Below, one piece after another: positions 44,621 to 55,365 of a stretch of DNA of 64,000 nt (the stretch's first letter is position 1; each line of letters opens with the position of its first letter). The notes beneath the pieces were generated by a model. It had not been told where the DNA came from. It saw only the letters and a list, made by a program, of their open reading frames with translations, and ran no database searches. Origin of the DNA: an uncultured Anaerolineae bacterium (GTDB lineage: Bacteria > Chloroflexota > Anaerolineae > J036 > Brachytrichaceae). A program made the translations under genes and the position numbers. The stretch spans positions 181,012 through 245,011 of the forward strand of contig CALIMH010000009.1 of the NCBI GenBank assembly GCA_938028725.1, read 5' to 3'.

Positions 44621-47032
44621 TCATCCTTGTGACAAATCCTCTGGGATGTCGAACACCACGTCGCTGCCGAGGCACTTGGCCTTGCCCTTACCCACCTCCA
44701 CGACAAGCCCTTCGCAACCGTCCGGCGGCAGGATGGGAAGTGGCTTGTTCCACGTGACGAAATCGCAGTTGGGGTAATTAGCGCATCCATAAAACACTCG
44801 GCGGCTTTTGCTGCGCGAGCGCCGCTCCACCAAATTGCCGCCACACTTGGGGCACTTCACACCTGGCAGCGGGATCGGCGAGACAAAGCGACAGGTAGGG
44901 AAGTTGGTGCAGCCGATGAACTTGCCGTAACGCCCTTGCTTATAGGCTAGCGGCGCACCACATTGAGGGCACAGCTCGCCGGTCAGCTCTATCTTGCGCT
45001 CTTGCTTTTCGATAACCTGCGCTGCTCTCTCCACCGCGCGATGGAACGGCTCGTAGAAGGCGTGCAACACAGGCTGCCATGCTCGCGCGCCGGTCTCGAT
45101 CTCATCCAGCTCCTCCTCAACACGCGCGGTGAAGTTGACGTCAATGTATTCGGGGAAGTGCTGCACCAGCAAGTCGTTGGTGATGAAGCCAAGCTCAGTG
45201 GGGACGAGCTGCTTGCCCTCACGTCGCACGTAGTTGCGTGCCTGAATAGTGCTGAGGATCGTGGCGTATGTGCTGGGCCGGCCGATGCCATATTCCTCCA
45301 GCGCTTTGACAAGGCTTGCTTCAGTGTAGCGCGGGGGTGGCTGCGTGAAGTGCTGCTCTGGGATCAGCCGGCGCAGGTCGAGCGGATCGCCGGCTGCTAG
45401 CTTCGGCAGTTGGCGCTCATCGTCCTCGTCGGTGCGCGCGTCTCCTTCATCAAGGCTCTCGACATACACTTTCAAGAAGCCTGGGAACTTCACCACCGAG
45501 CCAGTGGCGCGGAACCAATAGCCGTTGAAAGGGGTTTGGCCCAGCGGGATCGGCGCCACTTGATCGGTGATGGCGGCGATGTCCACCGTAGTCACATCAA
45601 AAATGGCGTTAGCCATTTGCGAAGCGATGAAGCGCTTCCAGATTAGCTCATACAAGCGGAATTGATCGCGCTCTAAATATTCCTTCACCGACTCCGGCGT
45701 GCGATAAACAGAGGTGGGCCGAATGGCTTCGTGCGCCTCTTGGGCGTTCTTGGCTCGCGTGGTGTAGCGCGGGGGCTGCGGCGGCAAATAGGCATCGCCA
45801 AAGTGCTGCTGGATGAACTCGCGCGCCTCCTGCTGCGCGCTGGCTGCCACATTCACGCTATCAGTGCGCATGTAAGTGATCAGGCCCACACTGCCCTCAC
45901 CCACATCCACGCCCTCATAAAGCTGTTGCGCCACTGCCATGGTTCGGCGCGCGTTGAAGCCAAGTTTGCGGTTCGCCTCCTGCTGGAGGGTGCTAGTGGT
46001 GAACGGCGCTGCTGGCCGGCGGTTGCGCTCCTTGGATTCCACTTTCACCACCGACCAGGCGGCCTGCTCCAGCGCATCTACTATCCGTTGGGCGTCAGCT
46101 TGGCTACTCAGGTCAGGCTCCTGGCCGTCTATCTTGAAGAGGCGTGCGAGGAAAGTGCGCAAGCCAGACTCGCCGTTGTGCAATTGTGGGGCCAGCTCTG
46201 CCTCGATCGTCCAGTACTCTTTCGGCACAAACGCTTGAATCTCCCGCTCGCGTTCCACCACCAAGCGCAGTGCCACCGACTGCACGCGACCAGCGCTCAA
46301 GCCGCGCTGGCTGAGTTTATTGCGCAGCAGCGGGCTTAGCTCATAGCCCACAAGCCGATCCAGGATACGGCGCGCCTGCTGAGCGTTCACCGCGCGCTCA
46401 TCAATTTGCCGTGGGTGCGAAAAGGCGTGTGCAATTGCGTCGCGGGTGATCTCGTGAAATTCGGCGCGGTAAAACGGGCGATCACCCACTTCAGGCTTTA
46501 GCACATGCTGTAGGTGCCATGAAATCGCCTCTCCTTCGCGGTCAGGGTCAGTGGCGAGCCAAATTTCGCTGGCGCGGCGGGCAAGCTGCTTCAGTTCCTG
46601 CACGGTCTTGCGCTTATCCACAGGTATGACATAGGTGGGTGCGAAGTCATGGGCCACGTCCACGCCCAATCGGTTCTTCGGCAGGTCTCGAATGTGGCCG
46701 ATGGATGCCGCGACGCGATAGTTGCTGCCGAGAAACCGGCCTATCGTGCGCGCCTTGGTGGGCGACTCCACAATCACTAGCGGGCGGCCATCAGCTTCCG
46801 GCGCCTCCCTGCTGCTTTTCTGGATAGCTGCTGGGCGGCGCGTTGTTGCTTTGCGCTCCACCGCCGGCGGGTTCAAGCCCTCATGAGCAGGTGTGCGCCC
46901 CATTTTGATGACCTTCGGGTTGCCGCAGTTCGAGCAAGTGCCCTGCGTCGCTGGAGCGCCGTTCGACAAGAAGATCGGCTGCGGGTTTAGCAGCGCGTGC
47001 TTGCCACGACACTTAAAGCAATACGCTTCCAT
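44621..47032 (-). CDS. topA: DNA topoisomerase I with N-terminal DUF5679 domain
   Basis: A type IA topoisomerase of about 803 residues. The first 45 residues form a zinc ribbon (MEAYCFKCRGKHALLNPQP, TCSNCGNPKVIKMG), matching DUF5679, fused ahead of the enzyme. The Toprim domain begins LVIVESPTKARTIGRFLGS and has LATDPDREGEAISWHL. The active-site tyrosine is in GLITYMRTDSVN. Two C-terminal zinc ribbons are CPQCGAPLAYKQGRYGKFIG and CPKCGGNLVERRSRSKSRR. It relaxes negative supercoils. I start at 47032 because the domain begins there; the ORF extends upstream to 47107, overlapping the preceding gene's end. Confidence 0.95.
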   Translation of the reverse strand: MEAYCFKCRGKHALLNPQPIFLSNGAPATQGTCSNCGNPKVIKMGRTPAHEGLNPPAVERKATTRRPAAIQKSSREAPEADGRPLVIVESPTKARTIGRFLGSNYRVAASIGHIRDLPKNRLGVDVAHDFAPTYVIPVDKRKTVQELKQLARRASEIWLATDPDREGEAISWHLQHVLKPEVGDRPFYRAEFHEITRDAIAHAFSHPRQIDERAVNAQQARRILDRLVGYELSPLLRNKLSQRGLSAGRVQSVALRLVVEREREIQAFVPKEYWTIEAELAPQLHNGESGLRTFLARLFKIDGQEPDLSSQADAQRIVDALEQAAWSVVKVESKERNRRPAAPFTTSTLQQEANRKLGFNARRTMAVAQQLYEGVDVGEGSVGLITYMRTDSVNVAASAQQEAREFIQQHFGDAYLPPQPPRYTTRAKNAQEAHEAIRPTSVYRTPESVKEYLERDQFRLYELIWKRFIASQMANAIFDVTTVDIAAITDQVAPIPLGQTPFNGYWFRATGSVVKFPGFLKVYVESLDEGDARTDEDDERQLPKLAAGDPLDLRRLIPEQHFTQPPPRYTEASLVKALEEYGIGRPSTYATILSTIQARNYVRREGKQLVPTELGFITNDLLVQHFPEYIDVNFTARVEEELDEIETGARAWQPVLHAFYEPFHRAVERAAQVIEKQERKIELTGELCPQCGAPLAYKQGRYGKFIGCTNFPTCRFVSPIPLPGVKCPKCGGNLVERRSRSKSRRVFYGCANYPNCDFVTWNKPLPILPPDGCEGLVVEVGKGKAKCLGSDVVFDIPEDLSQG

Positions 47033-47087
47033 ACTCAAGATTTCGTCGAGCACTCGCGCCCTGCGCGCTCGCATCGCAGCGCTTAAT

Positions 47088-48185
47088 TCACACGCAGCGC
47101 ATGACAAACTCCGTGATCTGCTCTGCGAACCGATGCTCGCTAAATTGCTCAGCGTGGGCGCGAATTACCGAGGGTGCAAATGTTACCCTATTGTGGCGCT
47201 GCACCGCGTCCACGAGCGCGTCAACCGTTTGCGAAGTGAAGAGCGTGCCACTCACCCCCTCTTTCACCGTGTCGAGTGCGCCGCCGGCAGCGAACGCGAT
47301 GACCGGCTTGCCATAGCCCATCGCGCGCACCGGCGCAATGCCAAAATCCTCATGGCCGGGGAACACAAAAGCCCGGCAACGTCGTAGCAGATCGTGTAAC
47401 GTGCCTTCGTCCACGCGGCCAAGCAGCCGAACATTATGCGCGTTACGTGCCTCCACCAGCCGCTCTAGATGGGGACGATCGCGCCCATCGCCAGCGATCA
47501 GCAACGGCAGCTTGAGGCGCGCAAAAGCCTCGATCGCCAAGTCCACGCGCTTGTAGGGCAACAATCTTGAGACAATCAAGTAGAAGCCGTCGTCCTGCGG
47601 TGTGGGCATCTGTGGCGGCAGTGCCACCGGTGGGAAAATAATCGGCGCCTCGCGGCCGTACCAGCGCCGAATGCGAGCTTGGACTTCCCGCGAAATGGCG
47701 ATGATGTGAGTCACACGCTGGGCAGCGCGCGTCTCCCAGCGCCGCAGATACACATTCATCCCGCGCAGTATCGCTTTTGCTGACGGGGGGATGCGCTCGC
47801 GCTGGGCGTACGCTTCAAAGTCGTAGGTGAACCGCGTTGGCGTCAGGCAGTAGCAGATGTGGATAGCATTGGGATGCACAAGCTGCGCGCCGATGCAGAA
47901 CGCGCTCTTGTTGCTCAACACCACATCATGCTGGGCTGGAATGCGATAGTGCGCCCACGTCCATGCAAACAGCGGCATATAAGGCTGATGATAGCGATGC
48001 ACACCAGGCAAACGGTCCATCCAGCTTGAGTGAATCGCCCAAGCGCGCCAGGTGGCCGGCATAAGCTGCCGCGCGTAGATGCTGGTGAAGATCGGCGCAT
48101 CAGGGAACAACCGCTTGAGCGTCACCAGCACATCCTCTGCACCGCCGAGCTGGTTGAGCCAGTCGTGCACCAGAGCAATGTTCAT
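47088..48185 (-). CDS. GT4 family glycosyltransferase
   Basis: A 365-residue GT-B enzyme resembling mannosyltransferases. It starts MNIALVHDWLNQLGGAEDVL, followed by PIFTSIYARQLMPATWRAW and RIPAQHDVVLSNKSAFCIG. The donor domain has YLIVSRLLPYKRVDLAIEA, LLIAGDGRDRPHLERLV and the acceptor loop RCRAFVFPGHEDFGIAPVRA with E and the following MGYGKPVIAFAAGG. An ATG one codon upstream (48188) is an equal alternative. It stands apart from the main polysaccharide cluster, upstream of topA. Confidence 0.9.
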   Translation of the reverse strand: MNIALVHDWLNQLGGAEDVLVTLKRLFPDAPIFTSIYARQLMPATWRAWAIHSSWMDRLPGVHRYHQPYMPLFAWTWAHYRIPAQHDVVLSNKSAFCIGAQLVHPNAIHICYCLTPTRFTYDFEAYAQRERIPPSAKAILRGMNVYLRRWETRAAQRVTHIIAISREVQARIRRWYGREAPIIFPPVALPPQMPTPQDDGFYLIVSRLLPYKRVDLAIEAFARLKLPLLIAGDGRDRPHLERLVEARNAHNVRLLGRVDEGTLHDLLRRCRAFVFPGHEDFGIAPVRAMGYGKPVIAFAAGGALDTVKEGVSGTLFTSQTVDALVDAVQRHNRVTFAPSVIRAHAEQFSEHRFAEQITEFVMRCV

Positions 48186-48303
48186 CAACTAACGGAGCGC
48201 GATTGTACGGAGCAAACGCCCACGCAATCAGCGGTAAAATGAGGCACCGTCCATAGCCAATCACTGACTGCGTGATCGCGTTCCCGTCAATAGTGCGCTC
48301 CTC

Positions 48304-50474
<2,171 letters not shown>

Positions 50475-50549
50475 CGAGCCTTCAGTCGGTCTCTAACACA
50501 TCGCGCAGAAAGTGATGGTAGAACTACAACATAGGAGGAGGTGGCAAGT

Positions 50550-51005
50550 ATGGCCAATCTGGTTCGTCGGATGTGGAATCCAGCAAGTGAGATGCTCGCG
50601 CTGAGCGAGGCAATGGATCAGTTGCTGCGCAATGCCTTCGTCGCACCGATGCGGGTGCTGGAGGGCGGGTTTGAGGAGCCAGCAGTGGACGTGATGGAGA
50701 CGAAGGATGCTTACATCGTGAAGGCGGCGCTGCCCGGTTGGAAGGCGGAAAACGTGGATGTCACCTTTGAGAACGGGCGGCTGGTGCTGAGCGGTGAGTG
50801 GAAGGAGGAGAATGTGCAGCAAGATGAGCATACTCGCTGGCACTGCAAGGAGATTAACTACAAGTCCTTCCAGCGCACAATCACGCTGCCGCTAGAGGTG
50901 GAGCCTGAAAAGGCGAAGGCAGAGTTTGAGAACGGCGTGCTGACACTCACGGTGCCGAAAGCGGAAGTAGTGAAGCCGAAGCAGATCAAGATCGCGGTAA
51001 AGTGA
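50550..51005 (+). CDS. Small heat-shock protein (Hsp20/alpha-crystallin)
   Basis: A 151-residue Hsp20. The alpha-crystallin domain spans about residues 45-140: PAVDVMETKDAYIVKAALPG, FENGRLVLSGEWKEE, YKSFQRTITLPLEVEPEKA and EFENGVLTLTVPKAE. The C-terminal tail has IKIAVK, close to the I-x-I oligomerisation motif. I chose the ATG at 50550 because AGGAGGAGG lies 8-16 bases upstream; the in-frame GTG at 50541 overlaps that site. It holds unfolding proteins for refolding by other chaperones. A strong terminator hairpin follows. Confidence 0.94.
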   Translation: MANLVRRMWNPASEMLALSEAMDQLLRNAFVAPMRVLEGGFEEPAVDVMETKDAYIVKAALPGWKAENVDVTFENGRLVLSGEWKEENVQQDEHTRWHCKEINYKSFQRTITLPLEVEPEKAKAEFENGVLTLTVPKAEVVKPKQIKIAVK

Positions 51006-51049
51006 GCGCCCAGCGTGAGCGCAGAAGCTGCCGCGTGAGGCAGCAGGAG

Positions 51050-51083
51050 GCGTGGGGCAATCAAGAGAGCGGTTGCCCCACGC
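51050..51083. terminator. Terminator hairpin between convergent hsp20 and Rieske genes
   Basis: GCGTGGGGCAA and TTGCCCCACGC form a perfect 11-bp stem with a 12-base loop, 45 bases after the hsp20 stop and just before the convergent oxygenase stop at 51091. It probably ends transcripts from both sides. Confidence 0.7.
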
Positions 51084-51090
51084 CGCGTTC

Positions 51091-52206
51091 TTAACCCTCG
51101 GCAAGCTCAATGCGCAGCCAATCCCGCAACAGCTCGTGAAAGTGATACACACCCTCCTCCCGCTCGACCGAATAGCGGCCTGTGCGATATGCCCCACTGC
51201 GTAATCCCCGCTGCACCCACTCGCAAATCTCGCCGTCCTCTCGTTGCACAGTGTCGCTGTAGGTGATATCAGCAGCGATCTGCGCTTGCGCTGCTTCGGA
51301 ACATACATCCTCGTAGCAGTAGTCAAAAATCACCTCGCAACGCTCCGCTGCCAACGGCTGCACCAAGTTCACCTGCAAGCGGCTACCAACGATATTCAGC
51401 ATCATATTGGGGAAAATAAAGTAGTAGAAAGCTTCGTGCGCGTTTTGGCCGTACGTGCTGGTATCGCTATCTGCCCGAAAGGGACTGTACTGCAGCGAGT
51501 AGTAGCGATACGTCTCAGTGACGTAGCGGGTGTAATCAAGCACTTTGTTCAACTCAGGATGCACGATGGGAACGTGGTAGCCCTCCAGGTAATTGTCCAC
51601 GTAAGCTTTCCAATTGCAGGCGATGGGATACACCACGCGGGTATGGAAATGCAAGCGGCGCAGGTCAGTGGGCGCAATGCGCTCCCGAATTCCTGCGAGC
51701 AGCTCCGAGAGCGACACAAGGGGCTGCTCCAAGCTGACAAAGATCAGGCCCTCCCACTCCTCAACAAAAAGCGGCAACAAGCCATAGTCGCGGCGGTCAA
51801 ACAAGTCCACGCGATCCCAGTGGGGTATGCCACGCAAGTGGCCCTCAAGGGTGTAAGTCCAGCCGTGATATTGGCACTGCAACACGCGCGCGCCACAGCC
51901 GTTGCGAGTGGCGAGCGGCCCAGCGCGATGGCGACAGACGTTGTGGAAGGCACGCAAGGCGCCGCCCTGATCGCGCACCACCACGACCGACCGGCCGGCC
52001 ACGTCTGCCACCAGGTAGCACCCCGGCGAGGGCAACTGGCTGCAATGGCCGACATACTGCCAGCAGCGCGGGAAGAGGTGAGACAGCTCGAAGGCGTAAA
52101 AGTCTGACGCAACGTACCACTGCGCCGGCAGCGTGTGCGCACGGGCTAGAGGATGGCGCTCCAAATCATGTGGTTCAATCAAAGCGCGTACGGTGGCGAT
52201 AGTCAT
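51091..52206 (-). CDS. Rieske non-haem iron oxygenase, alpha subunit type
   Basis: A 371-residue ring-hydroxylating-oxygenase alpha subunit. The N-terminal Rieske domain has HNVCRHRAGPLATRNGCG and VLQCQYHGWTYTLEGHL, giving the CxH...CxxH ligands of the 2Fe-2S centre. The catalytic domain has CNWKAYVDNYLEGYHVPIVH, in which the DNYLEGYH...H segment supplies the bridging Asp and mononuclear-iron histidines. Family members hydroxylate aromatics, or demethylate choline, betaine and carnitine. No reductase or ferredoxin gene is adjacent. I start at 52206 (MTIATVRALIEPH), divergent from aspS. Confidence 0.92.
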   Translation of the reverse strand: MTIATVRALIEPHDLERHPLARAHTLPAQWYVASDFYAFELSHLFPRCWQYVGHCSQLPSPGCYLVADVAGRSVVVVRDQGGALRAFHNVCRHRAGPLATRNGCGARVLQCQYHGWTYTLEGHLRGIPHWDRVDLFDRRDYGLLPLFVEEWEGLIFVSLEQPLVSLSELLAGIRERIAPTDLRRLHFHTRVVYPIACNWKAYVDNYLEGYHVPIVHPELNKVLDYTRYVTETYRYYSLQYSPFRADSDTSTYGQNAHEAFYYFIFPNMMLNIVGSRLQVNLVQPLAAERCEVIFDYCYEDVCSEAAQAQIAADITYSDTVQREDGEICEWVQRGLRSGAYRTGRYSVEREEGVYHFHELLRDWLRIELAEG

Positions 52207-52322
52207 TGCCGGTAAAGAATAGCATAGCTGCTTGGCGCGTGGTATCATCGCGTGCTAGCTGGCTCATCGTGAACGCACCGTTCCACTACAGCCGCTCCGC
52301 ACGCGAAACACGTAAGACCGCT

Positions 52323-54110
52323 ATGCAAAAGACACACACCTGCGGCGAGCTACGCAAAGAGCACGTCGGCCAAATTGTCACGCTAGCCGGCTGGGTGCAC
52401 CGTCGCCGCGATCACGGCGGCGTCATTTTTGTTGACCTGCGCGACCGCTTCGGCATCACCCAAGTTGTGATCAACCCCGCCCGTGTCACGCCAGAGACGT
52501 TCCGCTTGGGTGAATCGCTGCGCAACGAATACGTCGTTCAAGCTATCGGTGAAGTATGCGAACGGCCAGCCGGCATGAGCAATCCGAAGCTCGCCACCGG
52601 CGACATCGAGGTGATGGTGCAAACGCTGCGCGTGTTAAATCCCTCGCGCACACCACCCATCACCATCAACGATGACAGCATCGAACAGGATGAGTCGCTG
52701 CGCCTGAAGTATCGCTACCTTGACTTACGTCGAGAGCGCATGACATACAACCTGACCGTTCGACATCGGCTGGTGAAGTTCATCCGCGATTATCTCGACG
52801 CACGTGGCTTCCTGGAGATCGAGACCCCGATCCTGTTCAAGAGCACGCCGGAGGGCGCTCGCGAATATCTCGTCCCCAGCCGCTTGTACTCAGGTCACTT
52901 CTACGCGCTCCCTCAAAGCCCGCAGCAGCTTAAGCAGCTATTGATGGTGGCCGGCATCGAGCGCTACTTCCAGATCGCGCGCTGCTTCCGCGACGAAGAT
53001 CAACGCGCCGACCGACAGCCGGAGTTCACGCAGCTCGACATGGAGATGAGCTTTGTGGACCACGATGACGTGCTCAACGTCGTGGAGGGGTTGCTCACTG
53101 CTTTCACCGAGGAATATCATCATCTACACGGCAAGCGACTGCTGTATAAGCCGTTTCCACGGTTTTCCTTCCACGACGTGATGGAACGCTTCGGGCGCGA
53201 CAAGCCCGACATCCGCTTCGGCATGGAATTATTCGACATCAGCGAGGCGATGCGCGGCACATCGTTTTTGCCCTTCCAAGCTGCACACGTGAAGGGCTTC
53301 GTCGCGCCGGGATGCGCCCACTACACGCGCAAGCAAACCGATGAGCTAACCGAGTTCATTCGTCAAAAAGGGGCGCGCGGCCTGATCGTGCTCTGGCACG
53401 ACGCCGACGGCTATCGCCCAAGCGGTGCAGGTGCCAAACTCAGCGACGCTGAGAAACAAGCCATCATGCGCATCAGCAACAGCCAGCCCGGCGACCTCGT
53501 GTTGCTCGCTGCCGACGACAACCGCATGAAGCTCAACGAAGCACTTGGCGAGCTGCGCCACGAACTTGGCAATCGCCTCAAGCTTGGCGACCCCAATGTG
53601 ATGGCTTTCCTCTGGGTGATGGACTTTCCGATGTTCAGCTTCAACGCTGAGGAGCAGCGCTGGGTGGCCAATCATCATTTGTTCACCGCGCCCGCCGAAG
53701 AGGACCTACCCTACTTGGAGACTGACCCTGGCCGTGTGCGCGGCAACCAGTACGACCTGGTGTGCAACGGCTACGAGGTAGCCGGCGGCTCTATCCGAAT
53801 CCATCGCCGTGACGTCCAGGAGCGGGTGATGCGTGTGCTAGGCCTGAGCATGGAGGAGGCCTACCAGAAGTTTGGCCACATGCTCGATGCCTTTGAGTAC
53901 GGAGCACCTCCACACGGTGGCATCGCCGCTGGTATTGACCGCTTGGCAATGCTATATGCCGGCGCCTCCAACCTGCGCGAAGTGATCGCCTTCCCCAAGA
54001 ATCAGCAAGCGGCCGATGTGATGCTGGGCGTGCCGTCGCGCGTCAGCCCACAACAACTGGAAGAGCTGCACATCCGCATCGCTGTTGAGGAAGAGGAGTT
54101 GACAGCGTGA
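52323..54110 (+). CDS. aspS: Aspartyl-tRNA synthetase, bacterial type
   Basis: A 595-residue class IIb synthetase. The OB-fold anticodon domain begins MQKTHTCGELRKEHVGQIVT, with GWVHRRRDHGGVIFVDLRDR. Class II motif 1 is RHRLVKFIRDYLDARGFLEI, motif 2 is ARCFRDEDQRADRQPEFTQL, and motif 3 is PHGGIAAGIDRLAMLYAG. The inserted GAD domain of bacterial AspRS is present (residues of about 290-420). The ORF opens at 52206 but the conserved start is 52323. No gatCAB is in view, so whether it is discriminating cannot be decided. Confidence 0.96.
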   Translation: MQKTHTCGELRKEHVGQIVTLAGWVHRRRDHGGVIFVDLRDRFGITQVVINPARVTPETFRLGESLRNEYVVQAIGEVCERPAGMSNPKLATGDIEVMVQTLRVLNPSRTPPITINDDSIEQDESLRLKYRYLDLRRERMTYNLTVRHRLVKFIRDYLDARGFLEIETPILFKSTPEGAREYLVPSRLYSGHFYALPQSPQQLKQLLMVAGIERYFQIARCFRDEDQRADRQPEFTQLDMEMSFVDHDDVLNVVEGLLTAFTEEYHHLHGKRLLYKPFPRFSFHDVMERFGRDKPDIRFGMELFDISEAMRGTSFLPFQAAHVKGFVAPGCAHYTRKQTDELTEFIRQKGARGLIVLWHDADGYRPSGAGAKLSDAEKQAIMRISNSQPGDLVLLAADDNRMKLNEALGELRHELGNRLKLGDPNVMAFLWVMDFPMFSFNAEEQRWVANHHLFTAPAEEDLPYLETDPGRVRGNQYDLVCNGYEVAGGSIRIHRRDVQERVMRVLGLSMEEAYQKFGHMLDAFEYGAPPHGGIAAGIDRLAMLYAGASNLREVIAFPKNQQAADVMLGVPSRVSPQQLEELHIRIAVEEEELTA

Positions 54111-54138
54111 GCGCGGCTAAGACTGCTCGCTCGCTCGC

Positions 54139-55365
54139 TTAGCCCATCGCCTCAGCGATCAGCGCAGGCAGCAGCGCGTAGACGCCGGTCGCTTGCACCA
54201 CATCATCCAGGCGCACTTGGTCGAGCACCGAGTGAGCATGGCGCTCATCACCAGGCGCAAAGCCGATGCAAGGAATGCCGGCCTTCCCTGCCCAGTACGT
54301 GCCATTGGTGGAGAAGTCCCATTTGCCGGTGATGGCGCGCTGTCCCAGCACAAGCTCCGTCGCCTGTAAGCCGGCCTGCACCAACGGATGCGATTCCTCC
54401 AGCGCCCAAGCGGGGTAGTACTTTTCCACCTCCAGCACGAAGCCGTTCCAACTTGGCTCGGCGTAGGTGAGCATCTCCAAGCTGACATCCTGCGCGGGCA
54501 AGCCGCTGCGTGCGATGACCTCTTGCACTTCAGCGAGCGCGCTTTCCACCGTATCACCGAACGTCAAGCGGCGATCAACGAAGATAGTGGCCCGATCTGG
54601 AACAGCATTGATGCTCGCCGTGCTCACGCGCACATCACTCACCGTGATTGTGCCTTTACCCAAAAACTCATGCGCGCGCAGGTGAGGGTCAAGATCGCGG
54701 ATGCCAGCGATGATCGGCAGCGCCTTATACACAGCGTTATCACCCAGCCAATTGCTGGCTGCGTGTGCGCTGCGTCCTCTCACTGTAATTTGCAGCTCCA
54801 CGCGACCTTTATGGCCGCGATAGATGTTCATGCGCGTTGGCTCGCCGATGATGACGCAGTCGGGTCGAATTTTCGGGTCGTGTTCTACAAACACGTTGGG
54901 CGCAATGCCGTCGCACCACTCCTCGATGTTACCGAAGTACCAAGCTGTCCAGCCGCGCAACAAGCCTAGGTCGCGCGCTAACGCGATGCCATAAACCATG
55001 CCAGGCGTGCTACCCTTCTCGTCACACGCGCCGCGCGCATACAGCACGCCGTCTTCCACCTTGCCTTCAAATGGGTCCCACTCCCATTGTGAGCGGTCAC
55101 CGACGCCGACTGTGTCCAGGTGCGAATCAAACACGATGTGCCGCGCGCCATCTCCGACGCGCCCCAAGATGTTGCCTTGCACATCCCAGCGCACTTCGTC
55201 GAAGCCGAGGGCGCGCATTTCAGCAGCGACGCGCTCACCTACGTCTTTGATCTGCGAGTCCATGCTGGGGATGGCACAAATTTCGCGCATGAAGCGGATG
55301 ATGTCGTTGCGGTGCTGCTCGACGCGATGATGAAGCTGCGGTAAACACTCTCGCGGCGTTGTCAT
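54139..55365 (-). CDS. M20 family metallopeptidase (YgeY/DapE-like)
   Basis: A 408-residue di-zinc hydrolase. Metal and catalytic motifs are HIVFDSHLDTVGVGDRSQW, YARGACDEKGSTPGMVYG and YFGNIEEWCDGIAPN with the Glu pair, and CVIIGEPTRMNIYRGHKGR. The dimerisation domain holds TVRGRSAHAASNWLGDNAVY, and a final His lies in GDERHAHSVLDQVRLDD. The arrangement matches the YgeY-type hydrolases and DapE/ArgE relatives. The substrate is unknown. The ATG at 55365 overlaps the stop of the upstream membrane protein gene as ATGA, so the two are coupled. Confidence 0.9.
   Translation of the reverse strand: MTTPRECLPQLHHRVEQHRNDIIRFMREICAIPSMDSQIKDVGERVAAEMRALGFDEVRWDVQGNILGRVGDGARHIVFDSHLDTVGVGDRSQWEWDPFEGKVEDGVLYARGACDEKGSTPGMVYGIALARDLGLLRGWTAWYFGNIEEWCDGIAPNVFVEHDPKIRPDCVIIGEPTRMNIYRGHKGRVELQITVRGRSAHAASNWLGDNAVYKALPIIAGIRDLDPHLRAHEFLGKGTITVSDVRVSTASINAVPDRATIFVDRRLTFGDTVESALAEVQEVIARSGLPAQDVSLEMLTYAEPSWNGFVLEVEKYYPAWALEESHPLVQAGLQATELVLGQRAITGKWDFSTNGTYWAGKAGIPCIGFAPGDERHAHSVLDQVRLDDVVQATGVYALLPALIAEAMG

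Noticed and set aside
50475..50549. Heat-shock promoter or CIRCE-type element upstream of hsp20
   Set aside because: I looked for TTAGCACTC-N9-GAGTGCTAA and a good sigma-32-like promoter and found neither.
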